NCBI GenBank assembly: GCA_964515555.1
Contig: CAZEVY010000058.1
Coordinates: forward strand, 1-32,332
Source: CAZEVY01 sp964515555
GTDB taxonomy: Bacteria; Acidobacteriota; Terriglobia; Bryobacterales; Bryobacteraceae
Direction: 5' to 3'
DNA: 32,332 bases
The translations under genes and the position numbers were made by a program. Shown piece after piece: positions 1-8,281 of this stretch (position 1 is the first letter of the stretch; every line of letters starts with the position of its first letter). A model generated the notes under the pieces. That model ran no database searches, had not been told where the DNA came from, and saw only the letters and a program-made list of their open reading frames with translations.

Positions 1-1
1 C

Positions 2-409
2 GGCGCCGAGGAGATACTGGCGCGGATCGAGTCGAGCCCGCGGCGGGCGAGCATCATCGCACCGGGGTACCTGCCCGGCGGCGAGCTGGAGCGCTGGTAC
101 GCACGCGCGTCGATCTTCGCGTTCCCGTCGCTCGACGAAGGCTTCGGCATGCCGGTCCTCGAAGCGATGGCGCGGGGCGTTCCTGTGGTCACGTCGAACC
201 GGTCGGCGCTGCCGGAGGTGGCTGGCGACGCGGCATTGGCGGTCGACCCGGAGAGCGCCGAGGAGATCGCTGGTGCGCTGCGGCGGCTGATCGACGACAC
301 GGCGCTGGCGGCTTCGCTCGCCGGGCGCGGCCTCGAACGCGCGGGGACGTTTCGATGGGAGGACGCCGTCGCGCGGACCTGGGACGTTTACCGGGAGCTG
401 ATCGGGTGA
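2..409 (+). CDS. Glycosyltransferase family 4/1, C-terminal part (5' end outside window)
   Basis: The gene is open from the window edge, so only the last 135 codons are visible. They form the nucleotide-sugar-binding half of a GT-B glycosyltransferase. The visible landmarks are GYLPGGELERWYARASIFAFPS, typical of the strand and helix before the donor site, then the EGFGMPVLEAMARGVPVV stretch, whose first Glu and following EA are the EX7E-type motif that contacts the sugar-nucleotide in GT4 enzymes. The tail (EEIAGALRRLIDD, then a closing helix) is also usual for the family. Donor and acceptor cannot be read from this fragment. The TGA stop at 407-409 overlaps the GTG start of galK (GTGA), so the two are probably translated together, which suggests use of activated sugars for cell-surface glycans. 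Family call is firm; exact substrate is unknown. Confidence 0.9.
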   Translation, partial: GAEEILARIESSPRRASIIAPGYLPGGELERWYARASIFAFPSLDEGFGMPVLEAMARGVPVVTSNRSALPEVAGDAALAVDPESAEEIAGALRRLIDDTALAASLAGRGLERAGTFRWEDAVARTWDVYRELIG

Positions 410-1539
410 CGGCCGGGAGGATCGTGCGGGAGTTTCGCGGGCGGTACGGCCGCGACGCGCGTGTGTTCCGGGCGCCCGGCCGCGTCAATCTGATCGGCGA
501 GCACACCGACTACAACGACGGCTTCGTGATGCCGGCGGCAATCGGGTTCTCGACGTGGGCGGCGGCGGCACCGCGCGCGGATCGCCGCGTGGCGGTGCAT
601 TCCGCGAATCTTGGAGAGTCGTTCGAGTTTTCGCTCGATGAGGAGCGGCCGCGCGGGCGCTGGACCGACTATGTGCAGGGCGTCGCGGTTGTGCTTCAAC
701 GCGAGGGCTTCGCGATCCTCGGCGCGGATCTGTCGATTGGGAGCGACGTGCCGCTGGGCGCCGGGCTGAGCTCTTCGGCGGCGCTGGTCGTATCCACGGC
801 GCGGGCGCTGCTCGCCGCCTCGGGAGTGGAGTGCGAGCCGGCGCGGCTGGCGAGAATCTGCCAGCGCGCCGAGAGCGAATTCGTCGGCATCCGCTGCGGG
901 ATCATGGATCAGTTCGCGTCGATCTTCGGGCGCGAGGATCACGCCGTGTTGCTCGACTGCCGTTCGCTCGATTTCGAGTACGTTCCGCTGCCGGCGGGCG
1001 CGAGCCTGGTGGTCGCCAACACCATGGTGCGGCACCAGCACGCCGCGGGCGAGTACAATCGCCGTCGAGCGGAGTGCGAGGAGGCGGCCAGCTGCTTCGG
1101 AGTCAGCCATCTGCGCGACGCGACGCCGGAGATGTTCGACGATCGCGCGGACATGCTCGCGGAGCCGGTGCGCCGCCGCGCGCGGCACGTGATCGGCGAG
1201 AACGCGCGGGCGCTGGAGGGCGCCGGCGCATTGCGCGCGGGAGACCTGGCTGCGTTCGGCCTGCTGATGGACGCCTCGCACGCCAGTCTGCGCGACGACT
1301 ACGAGGTCAGTTGCGCGGAGCTCGACACCATGGCGGCGCTGGCGCGCGAATCGACGGGAGTTTTCGGCGCGCGCATGACCGGCGGCGGCTTCGGCGGCTG
1401 CGTGCTGGCGCTGGTGGAGGCGCATCGCGCCGCCGAACTGGTGACGCACCTGCGGGAGGGCTATCGCCGCGCGACGGGCGTGACGCCGGACGTCTGGGTC
1501 TGCCGTGCCTCGCAGGGTGCCGGGGAAGCGGCCGCATGA
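406..1539 (+). CDS. galK: Galactokinase
   Basis: Cytoplasmic GHMP-family kinase that phosphorylates alpha-D-galactose at C1 with ATP, the first committed step of the Leloir pathway. The 377-residue product matches the usual length (about 380). The galactokinase signature GRVNLIGEHTDY lies at residues 25-36. The GHMP phosphate-binding loop PLGAGLSSSAAL follows near residue 115, the GIMDQFAS segment carrying the catalytic Asp comes after it, and the C-terminal GHMP motif MTGGGFGGC is near residue 325. I chose the GTG at 406 because it overlaps the stop of the upstream glycosyltransferase (GTGA) and gives a normal N-terminus. The same frame is open further upstream to an ATG at 355, but that extension lies inside the glycosyltransferase gene and is not family-like. 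The stop overlaps the galT start (ATGA), so galK and galT form a translationally coupled pair. Confidence 0.96.
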   Translation: MTAGRIVREFRGRYGRDARVFRAPGRVNLIGEHTDYNDGFVMPAAIGFSTWAAAAPRADRRVAVHSANLGESFEFSLDEERPRGRWTDYVQGVAVVLQREGFAILGADLSIGSDVPLGAGLSSSAALVVSTARALLAASGVECEPARLARICQRAESEFVGIRCGIMDQFASIFGREDHAVLLDCRSLDFEYVPLPAGASLVVANTMVRHQHAAGEYNRRRAECEEAASCFGVSHLRDATPEMFDDRADMLAEPVRRRARHVIGENARALEGAGALRAGDLAAFGLLMDASHASLRDDYEVSCAELDTMAALARESTGVFGARMTGGGFGGCVLALVEAHRAAELVTHLREGYRRATGVTPDVWVCRASQGAGEAAA

Positions 1540-2573
1540 CGCTGTTCGAGCGATCGCACTGCCGGCGGAACGCGCTCACCGGCGAGTGGGTGCTGGTGTC
1601 GCCGCATCGCGCCGAGCGGCCGTGGAGGGGGCAGGTCGACCGGGTCGCGGTGGCGGCGCCGTTCTACGATCCGGACTGCTACCTGTGCCCGGGCAACGCG
1701 CGCGCGGGCGGCGACCGCAACCCGGACTACGCGTCGACCTTCGCGTTCGACAACGATTTCCCCGCGCTGACGCCGGAGGAGTCGCCCGGCGCGATGGACG
1801 ACGGGTTATTCGCCGCCCGGCCCGAGCGCGGCGTCTGCCGGGTGGTATGTTTCACGCCGGATCACGCGCTGACGCTGGCGCGGATGCCGGTGCAGGCGAT
1901 CGCGGGCGTGGTGGATTCATGGACGGAGCAGTGGATCGAGCTGGGCGCGCGCGAGGAGATCCGCACGGTGCAGATCTTCGAGAATCGCGGCGACATGATG
2001 GGCGCGAGCAATCCTCATCCGCACGGCCAGATTTGGGCGTGCGAAAGCGTGCCGAACGAGCACGCCAAGGAGGAGGCGTCGCAGCGGGCGTACCGGAACT
2101 CGCACGGCCGCTGCCTGCTGTGCGACTACGTCGAGCGCGAGCGCCGCGAAGGCGTCCGCGTGGTGTTCGAGAACGCGGCCTTCGCCGTAGTGGCGCCATT
2201 CTGGGCGGTGTGGCCGTTCGAGACGCTGCTGGTTCCAAAGCGTCACGGCAGCGGACTGGAGGAACTCGCCCCGGAGGAACGGCTCGGCCTCGCCGACGCG
2301 CTGAAACGCCTGACGACGCGCTACGACAACCTGTTCGAGTCGCCGTTTCCGTACACGATGGGCTTGCACCAGCGTCCCGTGGACGGCGCCCCGTATCCGC
2401 ACGTGCACTGGCACGCGCACTTCTATCCGCCGCTACTGCGGTCGGCGACGGTGCGAAAGTTCCTGGTCGGCTTCGAAATGCTGGCCGGTCCGCAGCGCGA
2501 CATTACGCCGGAGTCGGCGGCGGAGCGTTTGCGGGGGGCGGGCGAGGTTCATTATCTCGATCGGCAGCGATGA
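1536..2573 (+). CDS. galT: Galactose-1-phosphate uridylyltransferase
   Basis: Second Leloir enzyme: it exchanges UMP between UDP-glucose and galactose-1-phosphate through a uridylylated histidine. The product is 345 residues (E. coli GalT is about 348). The HPHGQ active-site motif is at residues 161-165 within SNPHPHGQIWA; the second His (163) is the expected nucleophile. CYLC at 48-51 supplies the zinc-binding cysteines, and H110 in FTPDH fits the next ligand. A second half with GLHQRPVDGAPYPHVHWHAHFYPP closes the fold, as in family members. The ATG at 1536 overlaps the galK stop (ATGA), which fixes the start. The open frame runs much further upstream, but that part is antisense-free shadow of galK. 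No galE or galM is seen in the window. Confidence 0.95.
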   Translation: MTLFERSHCRRNALTGEWVLVSPHRAERPWRGQVDRVAVAAPFYDPDCYLCPGNARAGGDRNPDYASTFAFDNDFPALTPEESPGAMDDGLFAARPERGVCRVVCFTPDHALTLARMPVQAIAGVVDSWTEQWIELGAREEIRTVQIFENRGDMMGASNPHPHGQIWACESVPNEHAKEEASQRAYRNSHGRCLLCDYVERERREGVRVVFENAAFAVVAPFWAVWPFETLLVPKRHGSGLEELAPEERLGLADALKRLTTRYDNLFESPFPYTMGLHQRPVDGAPYPHVHWHAHFYPPLLRSATVRKFLVGFEMLAGPQRDITPESAAERLRGAGEVHYLDRQR

Positions 2574-2597
2574 AGTATCGTTGAGGTATCCGGTCCG

Positions 2598-2882
2598 ATG
2601 TTCGTCATCATCAAACAGAGGCGTCACCTGCGGTCCTTCTCGGAGGCGGGCGCCACGAGCCCGGCGGCGGCCCGCTCCCTCGAGGAGTTGGGGCTCCGGC
2701 AGTCGCCGATGTTCCGCCGCATGGTGCGAAAAGGAATTTTCGTCGAGCTGAGCGGAAAATATTACATGGACGCGGCGGCCGCCGCCGCATTCCGCAAAAA
2801 GCAGCGCCGGAACACGATTATCGCTCTGATCGTGTTTTTCCTCTTCTTCATTGGGGTAACGTGGCCGGTCTGGTTCGGTTGA
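2598..2882 (+). CDS. Small membrane protein of unknown function with a C-terminal anchor
   Basis: A 94-residue protein beginning 24 bases after galT on the same strand. A GAGGT sequence lies about 12 bases before the ATG, which is a weak ribosome site. Residues 1-65 are soluble and charged. The stretch SPAAARSLEELGLRQSPMFRRMVRKGIFVE and then GKYYMDAAAAAAFRKK reads like two helices and a small wing in which a residue type is decided by position ('Met-Phe-Arg-Arg-Met-Val'), so a winged-helix-like fold is possible but unproven. Residues about 72-92 form one hydrophobic transmembrane helix (IIALIVFFLFFIGVTWPVWF), giving a tail-anchored topology. I do not recognise a named family. Position and strand suggest it could be read through from galKT, but no functional link is visible. 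Confidence 0.7.
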   Translation: MFVIIKQRRHLRSFSEAGATSPAAARSLEELGLRQSPMFRRMVRKGIFVELSGKYYMDAAAAAAFRKKQRRNTIIALIVFFLFFIGVTWPVWFG

Positions 2883-2994
2883 ACCTCCGAGTCGCCGCGC
2901 CTGTTTCCGGGTTCATACAGTCGGGATTCCCGCCGATAAGACTGGTGTCCCGATTGCCTGCTATTCTGGACATGGCTGCTCTCCTTGAAGTTTC

Positions 2995-5900
2995 ATGAAG
3001 TTTCGTAGTGGCTCGAGGTATCTCGCGGCCGCCGCGATGCTCATTCCGGCAGCGGCCGAGTTGAGCGCGCAGCGCCTGGTGCTTTTCAGCGGCAACGGCC
3101 AGGTGATGCTGGAGCAGTTCGCCGCCACCCAACCTCTCACGGTCCGCGCCGAGGACGGGGCCGGACGGCCGCTCGCCGGCGTCACCGTGCAGTGGGAGCA
3201 GATCCCCGTCATCGGGAGCTTCCGCAACACCGAAACCGTCACCGACGCCAACGGTTTCGCCGCTACCAACTTCGTGGCCTCGAGCGTCATTCCCGGGAAT
3301 TCCTTCACCCAGGGAACCATCCGCGCGACCTCGCCGCTGGGCGCGGCCGATTTCGTGATCACCATCGCGATGACGCGCACGCCGGCCGGTGGGATCGCGC
3401 CGCCGCCGCTGCCGGAGATGATCGCTCCGCCCATCGAATCGCGGCTGCTCGAAGGGCCGCCCGGAGGCGTGCTCCGCGGCGCCGTGTCGATCCGCGTTGT
3501 GGCGCAGAGCGGAGCGCAGACCGGACAGCCCGTTCCCAACGTCGGCATCCGCCTGGTTCACGAATCCGACCTCTCGCTGCCGGCGGCGGCCTCGTGCAGC
3601 GCACCCGGCGGACTCGCGCTGAGCGACGCCTCGGGCATCGCCACCTGCGACGTCGTGCTCAGCCGCACGCCGGGGAACTTCACGATTCGCGTGGCGGTCG
3701 GCGAGTATGCGCTGACGCCGGTCATCGACGTGCGCATCTCCGGGACGGCCGTGTGCGCCTACACGCTGACGCCCCCCAGCGCGCAATGGGCGGCGGGAGG
3801 CGGGCAGGGATCGTTCCAGGTTGCGACCACGTCCAATTGCAGCTTCGCCGCCACCAGCGACGCCTCCTGGATCACGGTGACTTCCGGGGGCGGAGCCGGG
3901 AACGGCATCGCGAACTACACGGTGGCCGCCAATCCGGGCGCGGCGCGCACCGGGACGATTTCCGTCGGTGGCCAGAAGTTCACGGTCACGCAGGCGGGCG
4001 CGTCGCAGCAGCGGGTCCTGACGATCCTGCCGACCACGAATTTGCCGCGGGCACGGGTGGGACAGCAGTACGGCGTCACGCTGGCCGCCAGCGGCGGCCG
4101 CACGCCCTACACCTGGGCGGCGACCGGCGCGCTGCCCGCGTGGCTCACCTTGAACGCCGCGACCGGCGATCTGCGCGGCACTCCGCCGGCGCCGGGAATC
4201 CTCAATCTCCCCATGCAGGTGACCGACGCGCTCGGCGCGCGCGCCACGCACACGTTTATCCTGGCGGTCGACGCCGCGGCCGCGACCGGCCTGGCGATCG
4301 GCAACGCGGGCTTGGCCAACGGGGCCGTGGGCGCCGCCTATCGCGAGCGCCTGACAGTCACAGGCCGGTGCGCCACCGTCTTCCCGCGGCCGACGACGTT
4401 CGCGCTGCTCTCGGGCTCGCTGCCGGGCGGACTCGCGCTGGGTCCGGACTCGACCGGCGTGTACGAGATCGCGGGAGTGCCGAACGCGCAGGGGACGTTC
4501 CCCTTCACGCTGCAAGTGACCGACCCCTGCGGCTTCACGGCCACCGGACAGTTCACGATCACCATCGGCACGCCGGGATCGACGCCGCCGCCGCCCGGAC
4601 CAACGCCAGGTCCCGCGCCGTCGGGTACCATCGCCATCGCGCCGCAGGCCGTTGCCATCCGCCTGGTGCAGGGCAGTGGAGGCCTCTCGACCACCGAGAC
4701 GCTGGCGGTGACGTCGAACGGCGGCGTGCTGGCCTACACGGTTACGCTTTCGGCGCAGAGCGCGCCGTGGCTGACGATACTCGGGCCGTTGAGCGGCGCG
4801 ACGCCGGGCCGGGTGACGGTCGGCGCCAGCAACGCGGCGCTACTTCTGTTGGGAACCTATCAGGGCACGGTGACGATCGCGGCGCCGGCCACGGGCCAGA
4901 GCGTCACGGTACCGGTTTCGTTGACGGTGACGCCGCTGCCGCGCCTCACGGCCACGCCGCAGCAGGTGAGCTTGCGGACGGTCACCGGATCGGGACAGCT
5001 CTCGCGCGCGCAGGCCACGCTACAGGTCGTCAACGACGCCGGCCCTACGCCGTACTCGACGTTCCCGAGCGTCGCCTGGATCAGCACGCCCGCGGCCGGA
5101 CGGACACCCGCGGCGCTGGTCGTCGAGGTCGACACCAGCGGCATGCCGCCCGGCACCTACATCGGCAACGTGACGATTCTCTCCGACGGCGCCGCGCCGG
5201 TCACGGTACCGGTGACCGTGGTGGTCGGCGCGCCTCCGCCGCTGGCTCTGAGCGCGACACGCGCGGCGTTCGTCGTGCGGCAGGGGGAAGCGCCGCCGGG
5301 TCCCCAGCAGATCACGGTGACCGGGGGCATGGCCGGCGACGCCTTCACCGTCGCGTCGGCGACCGCCAGCGGCGGCAACTGGCTCTTCGCCACGCCCGCC
5401 GCGGGGACCGCGCCGGGAACGGTGACGCTCCAGGTGAATCCGGTGGGGCTGCCGCCGGGCGACTACACGGCGACCGTGCGCATCACTTCGACGGTGACCG
5501 GCCAGACGGCGGTCGTGCAGGTGGAGCTGAGCATCGCCCGGCCGGCGCCGCTGATTACGGCGGTTGTCAACGCGGCCACCTTCCTGGGCGGCCCGATCGT
5601 GGGCGGCGAGATCGTGACGCTGTTCGGATCGTCCCTCGGGCCCGACCAGGCCGCCGGACCCCGCATGACGACGCCGGGGATACTCGATGTCGCCCTCGCC
5701 GAGGTGCGCGTGCTGTTCGACAACGTCCCCGCGCCGCTCCTCTATGTCTCGGGCCGCCAGGTGACGGCGATCGCGCCGTTCGGATTGGCGGGCCGCTTCC
5801 GGACGCGCGTCGAGCTGGAGTATCGCGGCGCGCGGTCGAACGCGATCGAGCTGGCGGTGGGCGAATCGTCGCCGGGGATCTTCACCGACGCCGCGGGTGC

Positions 5901-6246
5901 GGCCGCGGCGGTCAACGAGGACGGACGAATCAACTCGGCTTCCGACCCGGCCGAGCCGGGGTCGGTCGTGAGCCTGTATCTCACCGGGGGCGGACCGACG
6001 GACCTGCCGCTGGCCGACGGAGAGATCGTGGGCGCGACGCTGCCGCGTCTGACGCTGGAGGTGGTCGTGGAGATCGACGGCGTCGCCGCCGAAGTGCTCT
6101 ACGCGGGCGGCGCGCCGCAGCTTCCCGCCGGGGCCGTGCAGATCAACGCGCGCGTGCCGCGGGGATCGGCGCCGGGGGCCGTGCCGTTGCGGGTGCGCAT
6201 CGGCGGCGCGTCCAGCCAGGCCGGCGTGACGATCCGCGTGAAGTAA
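2995..6246 (+). CDS. Large secreted Ig/BACON-repeat protein with Solibacter-type C-terminal domain
   Basis: A 1083-residue exported protein built almost entirely of beta-sandwich modules. Residues 1-26 are a signal peptide ending in AELSAQ. Residues about 40-130 resemble an invasin/Big-1-type Ig domain (GRPLAGVTVQW, then TDANGFAATNF). Another similar unit spans about 155-250. A BACON domain is at about 255-335, with the hallmark C-x-F-x-A-x-S-D-x-SWITV and ending FTVTQAG. Two putative-Ig (He_PIG-like) units follow at 345-425 and 435-525. A Pro-rich linker at 527-545 leads to three further Ig/BACON-like repeats (546-645, 647-744, 749-847). The last 230 residues (from ITAVVNAATF, with GEIVTLFGSSLGP, YVSGRQVTAIAPF and VVSLYLTGGGPT) match the TIGR03437 domain described from Solibacter usitatus. 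An adhesive or polymer-binding surface role is inference; no catalytic domain is visible. The start at 2995 has no clear Shine-Dalgarno sequence but gives an exact signal peptide. Confidence 0.9.
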   Translation: MKFRSGSRYLAAAAMLIPAAAELSAQRLVLFSGNGQVMLEQFAATQPLTVRAEDGAGRPLAGVTVQWEQIPVIGSFRNTETVTDANGFAATNFVASSVIPGNSFTQGTIRATSPLGAADFVITIAMTRTPAGGIAPPPLPEMIAPPIESRLLEGPPGGVLRGAVSIRVVAQSGAQTGQPVPNVGIRLVHESDLSLPAAASCSAPGGLALSDASGIATCDVVLSRTPGNFTIRVAVGEYALTPVIDVRISGTAVCAYTLTPPSAQWAAGGGQGSFQVATTSNCSFAATSDASWITVTSGGGAGNGIANYTVAANPGAARTGTISVGGQKFTVTQAGASQQRVLTILPTTNLPRARVGQQYGVTLAASGGRTPYTWAATGALPAWLTLNAATGDLRGTPPAPGILNLPMQVTDALGARATHTFILAVDAAAATGLAIGNAGLANGAVGAAYRERLTVTGRCATVFPRPTTFALLSGSLPGGLALGPDSTGVYEIAGVPNAQGTFPFTLQVTDPCGFTATGQFTITIGTPGSTPPPPGPTPGPAPSGTIAIAPQAVAIRLVQGSGGLSTTETLAVTSNGGVLAYTVTLSAQSAPWLTILGPLSGATPGRVTVGASNAALLLLGTYQGTVTIAAPATGQSVTVPVSLTVTPLPRLTATPQQVSLRTVTGSGQLSRAQATLQVVNDAGPTPYSTFPSVAWISTPAAGRTPAALVVEVDTSGMPPGTYIGNVTILSDGAAPVTVPVTVVVGAPPPLALSATRAAFVVRQGEAPPGPQQITVTGGMAGDAFTVASATASGGNWLFATPAAGTAPGTVTLQVNPVGLPPGDYTATVRITSTVTGQTAVVQVELSIARPAPLITAVVNAATFLGGPIVGGEIVTLFGSSLGPDQAAGPRMTTPGILDVALAEVRVLFDNVPAPLLYVSGRQVTAIAPFGLAGRFRTRVELEYRGARSNAIELAVGESSPGIFTDAAGAAAAVNEDGRINSASDPAEPGSVVSLYLTGGGPTDLPLADGEIVGATLPRLTLEVVVEIDGVAAEVLYAGGAPQLPAGAVQINARVPRGSAPGAVPLRVRIGGASSQAGVTIRVK

Positions 6247-6258
6247 ATCCCGCCGGCG

Positions 6259-6687
6259 TCAGGGATCCTCGTAGGGGAAGACCGCTCCGATCGCCGTGAT
6301 CGGCGTCATTTTGGAGATCAGCGGCGAGTAGAAGGTGAACTGGAAGTTCTGAATGCTCACCGAGAGGCGGTCGTCGTTGGTGCCCTGGTCCAGGCGCTGC
6401 ACGTTGACCATCGCGGCCGTCAGCCCGAACGCCCCCGGAGGCGGCGGCATTCCCGGCGCGACCGGAGGAGCGGTGGTCTGCCCGTACACCACCATGTTGG
6501 TGATCGCCGACGGGTCGTATGGGTTCACGACTCCGTAACGCGCGGCGTTGCGGACCCGCTCGACCAGGCTCTGGTGCACGAAGAGGAACTGCGCGAAGTC
6601 GAAGGTGCCGACCAGCATGAACAGTCCCACCCCGTAGACCAGCGCGCTCTCCAGCAGCGCATTCCCTTTCCGGCTCTTTCTCTTCAT
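6259..6687 (-). CDS. TadE-like pseudopilin (second copy)
   Basis: A 142-residue type IVb pilin-like protein, last of three co-directional genes. After a basic N-terminus (MKRKSRKGNALLE) comes one hydrophobic helix, about residues 10-35, containing ALLESALVYGVGLFMLVG. The Glu near the start of the helix is the conserved TadE residue, and QSLVERVRNAARYGVV after the helix is the usual TadE continuation. The rest is a small, Pro-rich extracytoplasmic domain. I chose the ATG at 6687 because it lies one base after the stop of the preceding gene (TGATATG), implying translational coupling; an in-frame start further upstream at 6729 would run inside that gene. The stop lies 12 bases from the end of the converging BACON-protein gene. 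Known TadE proteins are minor components of Flp/Tad pili; the role here is inferred. Confidence 0.82.
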   Translation of the reverse strand: MKRKSRKGNALLESALVYGVGLFMLVGTFDFAQFLFVHQSLVERVRNAARYGVVNPYDPSAITNMVVYGQTTAPPVAPGMPPPPGAFGLTAAMVNVQRLDQGTNDDRLSVSIQNFQFTFYSPLISKMTPITAIGAVFPYEDP

Positions 6688-6688
6688 A

Positions 6689-7147
6689 TCAAGGTCCCGA
6701 TATCCTGCCCTGGTAACGGAACGCGGCATACGGCTTGCCCCGCAAGGTCCAGGTGCTGAAAACGCTGTCGATCCCGAAATTGTCGATGGAGACGCTCACC
6801 GTGGCGGGAAGCACGTGGTGCGTCTCGGTGATCTGCAGCTTCACGTGCGCCGGCGTAAGACCGGGGACCACCGGAATCGTCCCGCCCGCCGGATCGCCAT
6901 ACACGGCGTGGTTCTTGACGGCTGTTGCGTAGGCCGCCGACGGGGTGGTGGACCCGGAATCGTAGGGAATCAGCGAAGCGTATCTCGCCGCCCCGCGAAC
7001 TGCGGTCTCCAGCTTGTTGTAGGCGTAGAACCCGTAGCCGAACTGGAACGTTCCTGCGAAGAAGAAGAACATCAGCGAGAACGAGACCGCGAACTCGACG
7101 ACGGCTCCGCCGCGGCGCCGGAATCGCCGGCTGTGCTTCACGACCAT
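6689..7147 (-). CDS. TadE-like pseudopilin (first copy)
   Basis: A 152-residue protein with a basic start (MVVKHSRRFRRRGGAVVEFA), one membrane helix at about residues 14-37 with the conserved Glu of TadE (VVEFAVSFSLMFFFF), and then YAYNKLETAVRGAARYASL, the typical helix after the membrane segment. The remainder is a soluble domain ending in AFRYQGRISGP. Its ATG at 7147 directly follows the TAG stop of the upstream TadG-like gene with no spacer, and its own stop sits one base from the next start, so all three are almost certainly one operon. It shares its organisation, but not close sequence, with the neighbouring copy, consistent with an old duplication. It would be processed by a TadV-type prepilin peptidase if it follows the family, but no such gene is in this window. 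Confidence 0.84.
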   Translation of the reverse strand: MVVKHSRRFRRRGGAVVEFAVSFSLMFFFFAGTFQFGYGFYAYNKLETAVRGAARYASLIPYDSGSTTPSAAYATAVKNHAVYGDPAGGTIPVVPGLTPAHVKLQITETHHVLPATVSVSIDNFGIDSVFSTWTLRGKPYAAFRYQGRISGP

Positions 7148-8281
7148 CTACTTCACCAGGGTCGAAAAGAAGTAGCCGCTGTTCTCGTCGGCGCCCTTGT
7201 GGCGGCTGCCCTTCATGTACGGTCCGAGGTACTCGGCGCAGAACGGTTTGTTGCCGCCCTGCGGGTATTCGGTCCACCGGAGCAGGAAGAATGCGCCGAT
7301 CTGCTTGATCTCGTAGGTCGGGTTTCCGACATTCATGGGGACCGCAACGATGCGGCGGCCGCTACCGGTTCCATTCAACACGTACTCGGCGTATGTCTCG
7401 GAGTGCGCATCCGAGTCCTGGAGGACACGTTCAATGATGGCGTCGCGCTGGGTCTGCTTGGCGCCGCCGGTCATCCAGGCGGCGTCGCCGATCCCTTTGA
7501 AGACGGTCTGGAGGTCGTAGACGATGGCCTGGCGGATGATCGACGAGCTGGTGCTCTCGATGTAGCCGCGCTCGGAACCCCCGCCGGCTTCTGCCAGATT
7601 GATGATGGATTGAACGGCATCGCCAGTGCACACGTTGTTGCCGTGCAATCTCGGCTCGGCCGCCCATCGAAGTGTGTATCGCATTCCCGGAATGAGTCCG
7701 AAGTGAGGCCCGGTGTTGGGGTCGTGCACATAGGGCGAGAACGGAAAAAGACCCTCACGGAAGTGGGTCTTCAACTGCTGTCCGCCCGCGGAATTAGCGC
7801 CGACATAAAGCGTAGGCGCCATCAGCATCATGGCCACCGGTCCGCCGGAAACCTGCCCGTTGTTGGTGTTATACAGGTCGACCATCGGCATGAAGGTTAA
7901 CGGCACGGGAACCGACACCTCCACGCGGACATACTTGTAGCCCCGCGGATCCACTGGGTTCGGCTCGAACGGCCCGGTCTTCTCCTTGGCGAAGTCCATG
8001 GTCGCCCCGGCAAACTGCTGCGTGTGCAGGTTCCACTTGTTGGTATTGGTCGGCAGCGTGGCGCGTGCGCGCAAGATGCCTTCCACGGTACCGTCCAACT
8101 CCATGCTGGCCGCCAACGCCGCGGAGTCGACGTAAGTCTGTGCTTCGCTCTTGGCGATGTAGATACGCCCCAAGTCGACCGCAAGTCCGAGTGCGGTGAT
8201 CAGCGCGACGATTGCCAACGCCGTCACGATCAGGCTGAATCCCTTTCGACGGTCGTGGCGCCGGAGTTTCCCTCTTGCCAT
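7148..8281 (-). CDS. TadG-like protein (TadE/TadG-type N-terminal anchor)
   Basis: A 377-residue protein whose N-terminus is the putative Flp-pilus TadE/G-like anchor: a basic start (RGKLRRHDRRKGFSLIV), one helix through ALAIVALITALGLAVDLGRIYI, then KSEAQTYVDSAALAASMEL, the continuation that normally follows in Tad proteins. The long C-terminal part is extracytoplasmic and contains two Cys residues (in NNVCTGD and PFCAEY) that might form a disulfide. No von Willebrand A MIDAS is seen, unlike many longer TadG proteins. The ATG at 8281 is preceded by GGAGGA seven bases upstream, a very good ribosome site; a GTG five codons earlier overlaps that site and is less likely. It is the first gene of the pseudopilin trio, so the promoter should lie in 8282-8520. 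Confidence 0.84.
   Translation of the reverse strand: MARGKLRRHDRRKGFSLIVTALAIVALITALGLAVDLGRIYIAKSEAQTYVDSAALAASMELDGTVEGILRARATLPTNTNKWNLHTQQFAGATMDFAKEKTGPFEPNPVDPRGYKYVRVEVSVPVPLTFMPMVDLYNTNNGQVSGGPVAMMLMAPTLYVGANSAGGQQLKTHFREGLFPFSPYVHDPNTGPHFGLIPGMRYTLRWAAEPRLHGNNVCTGDAVQSIINLAEAGGGSERGYIESTSSSIIRQAIVYDLQTVFKGIGDAAWMTGGAKQTQRDAIIERVLQDSDAHSETYAEYVLNGTGSGRRIVAVPMNVGNPTYEIKQIGAFFLLRWTEYPQGGNKPFCAEYLGPYMKGSRHKGADENSGYFFSTLVK

Noticed and set aside
388..1449. Long open frame antisense to galK
   Set aside because: Arg/His-rich translation without motifs, fully antisense to a clear galactokinase; typical high-GC shadow.
3192..6299. Open frame of over 1000 codons overlapping the BACON protein in another frame
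   Set aside because: The translation is Arg/Gly/His-rich low-complexity with no domain; the +1 frame has a signal peptide and recognisable modules.
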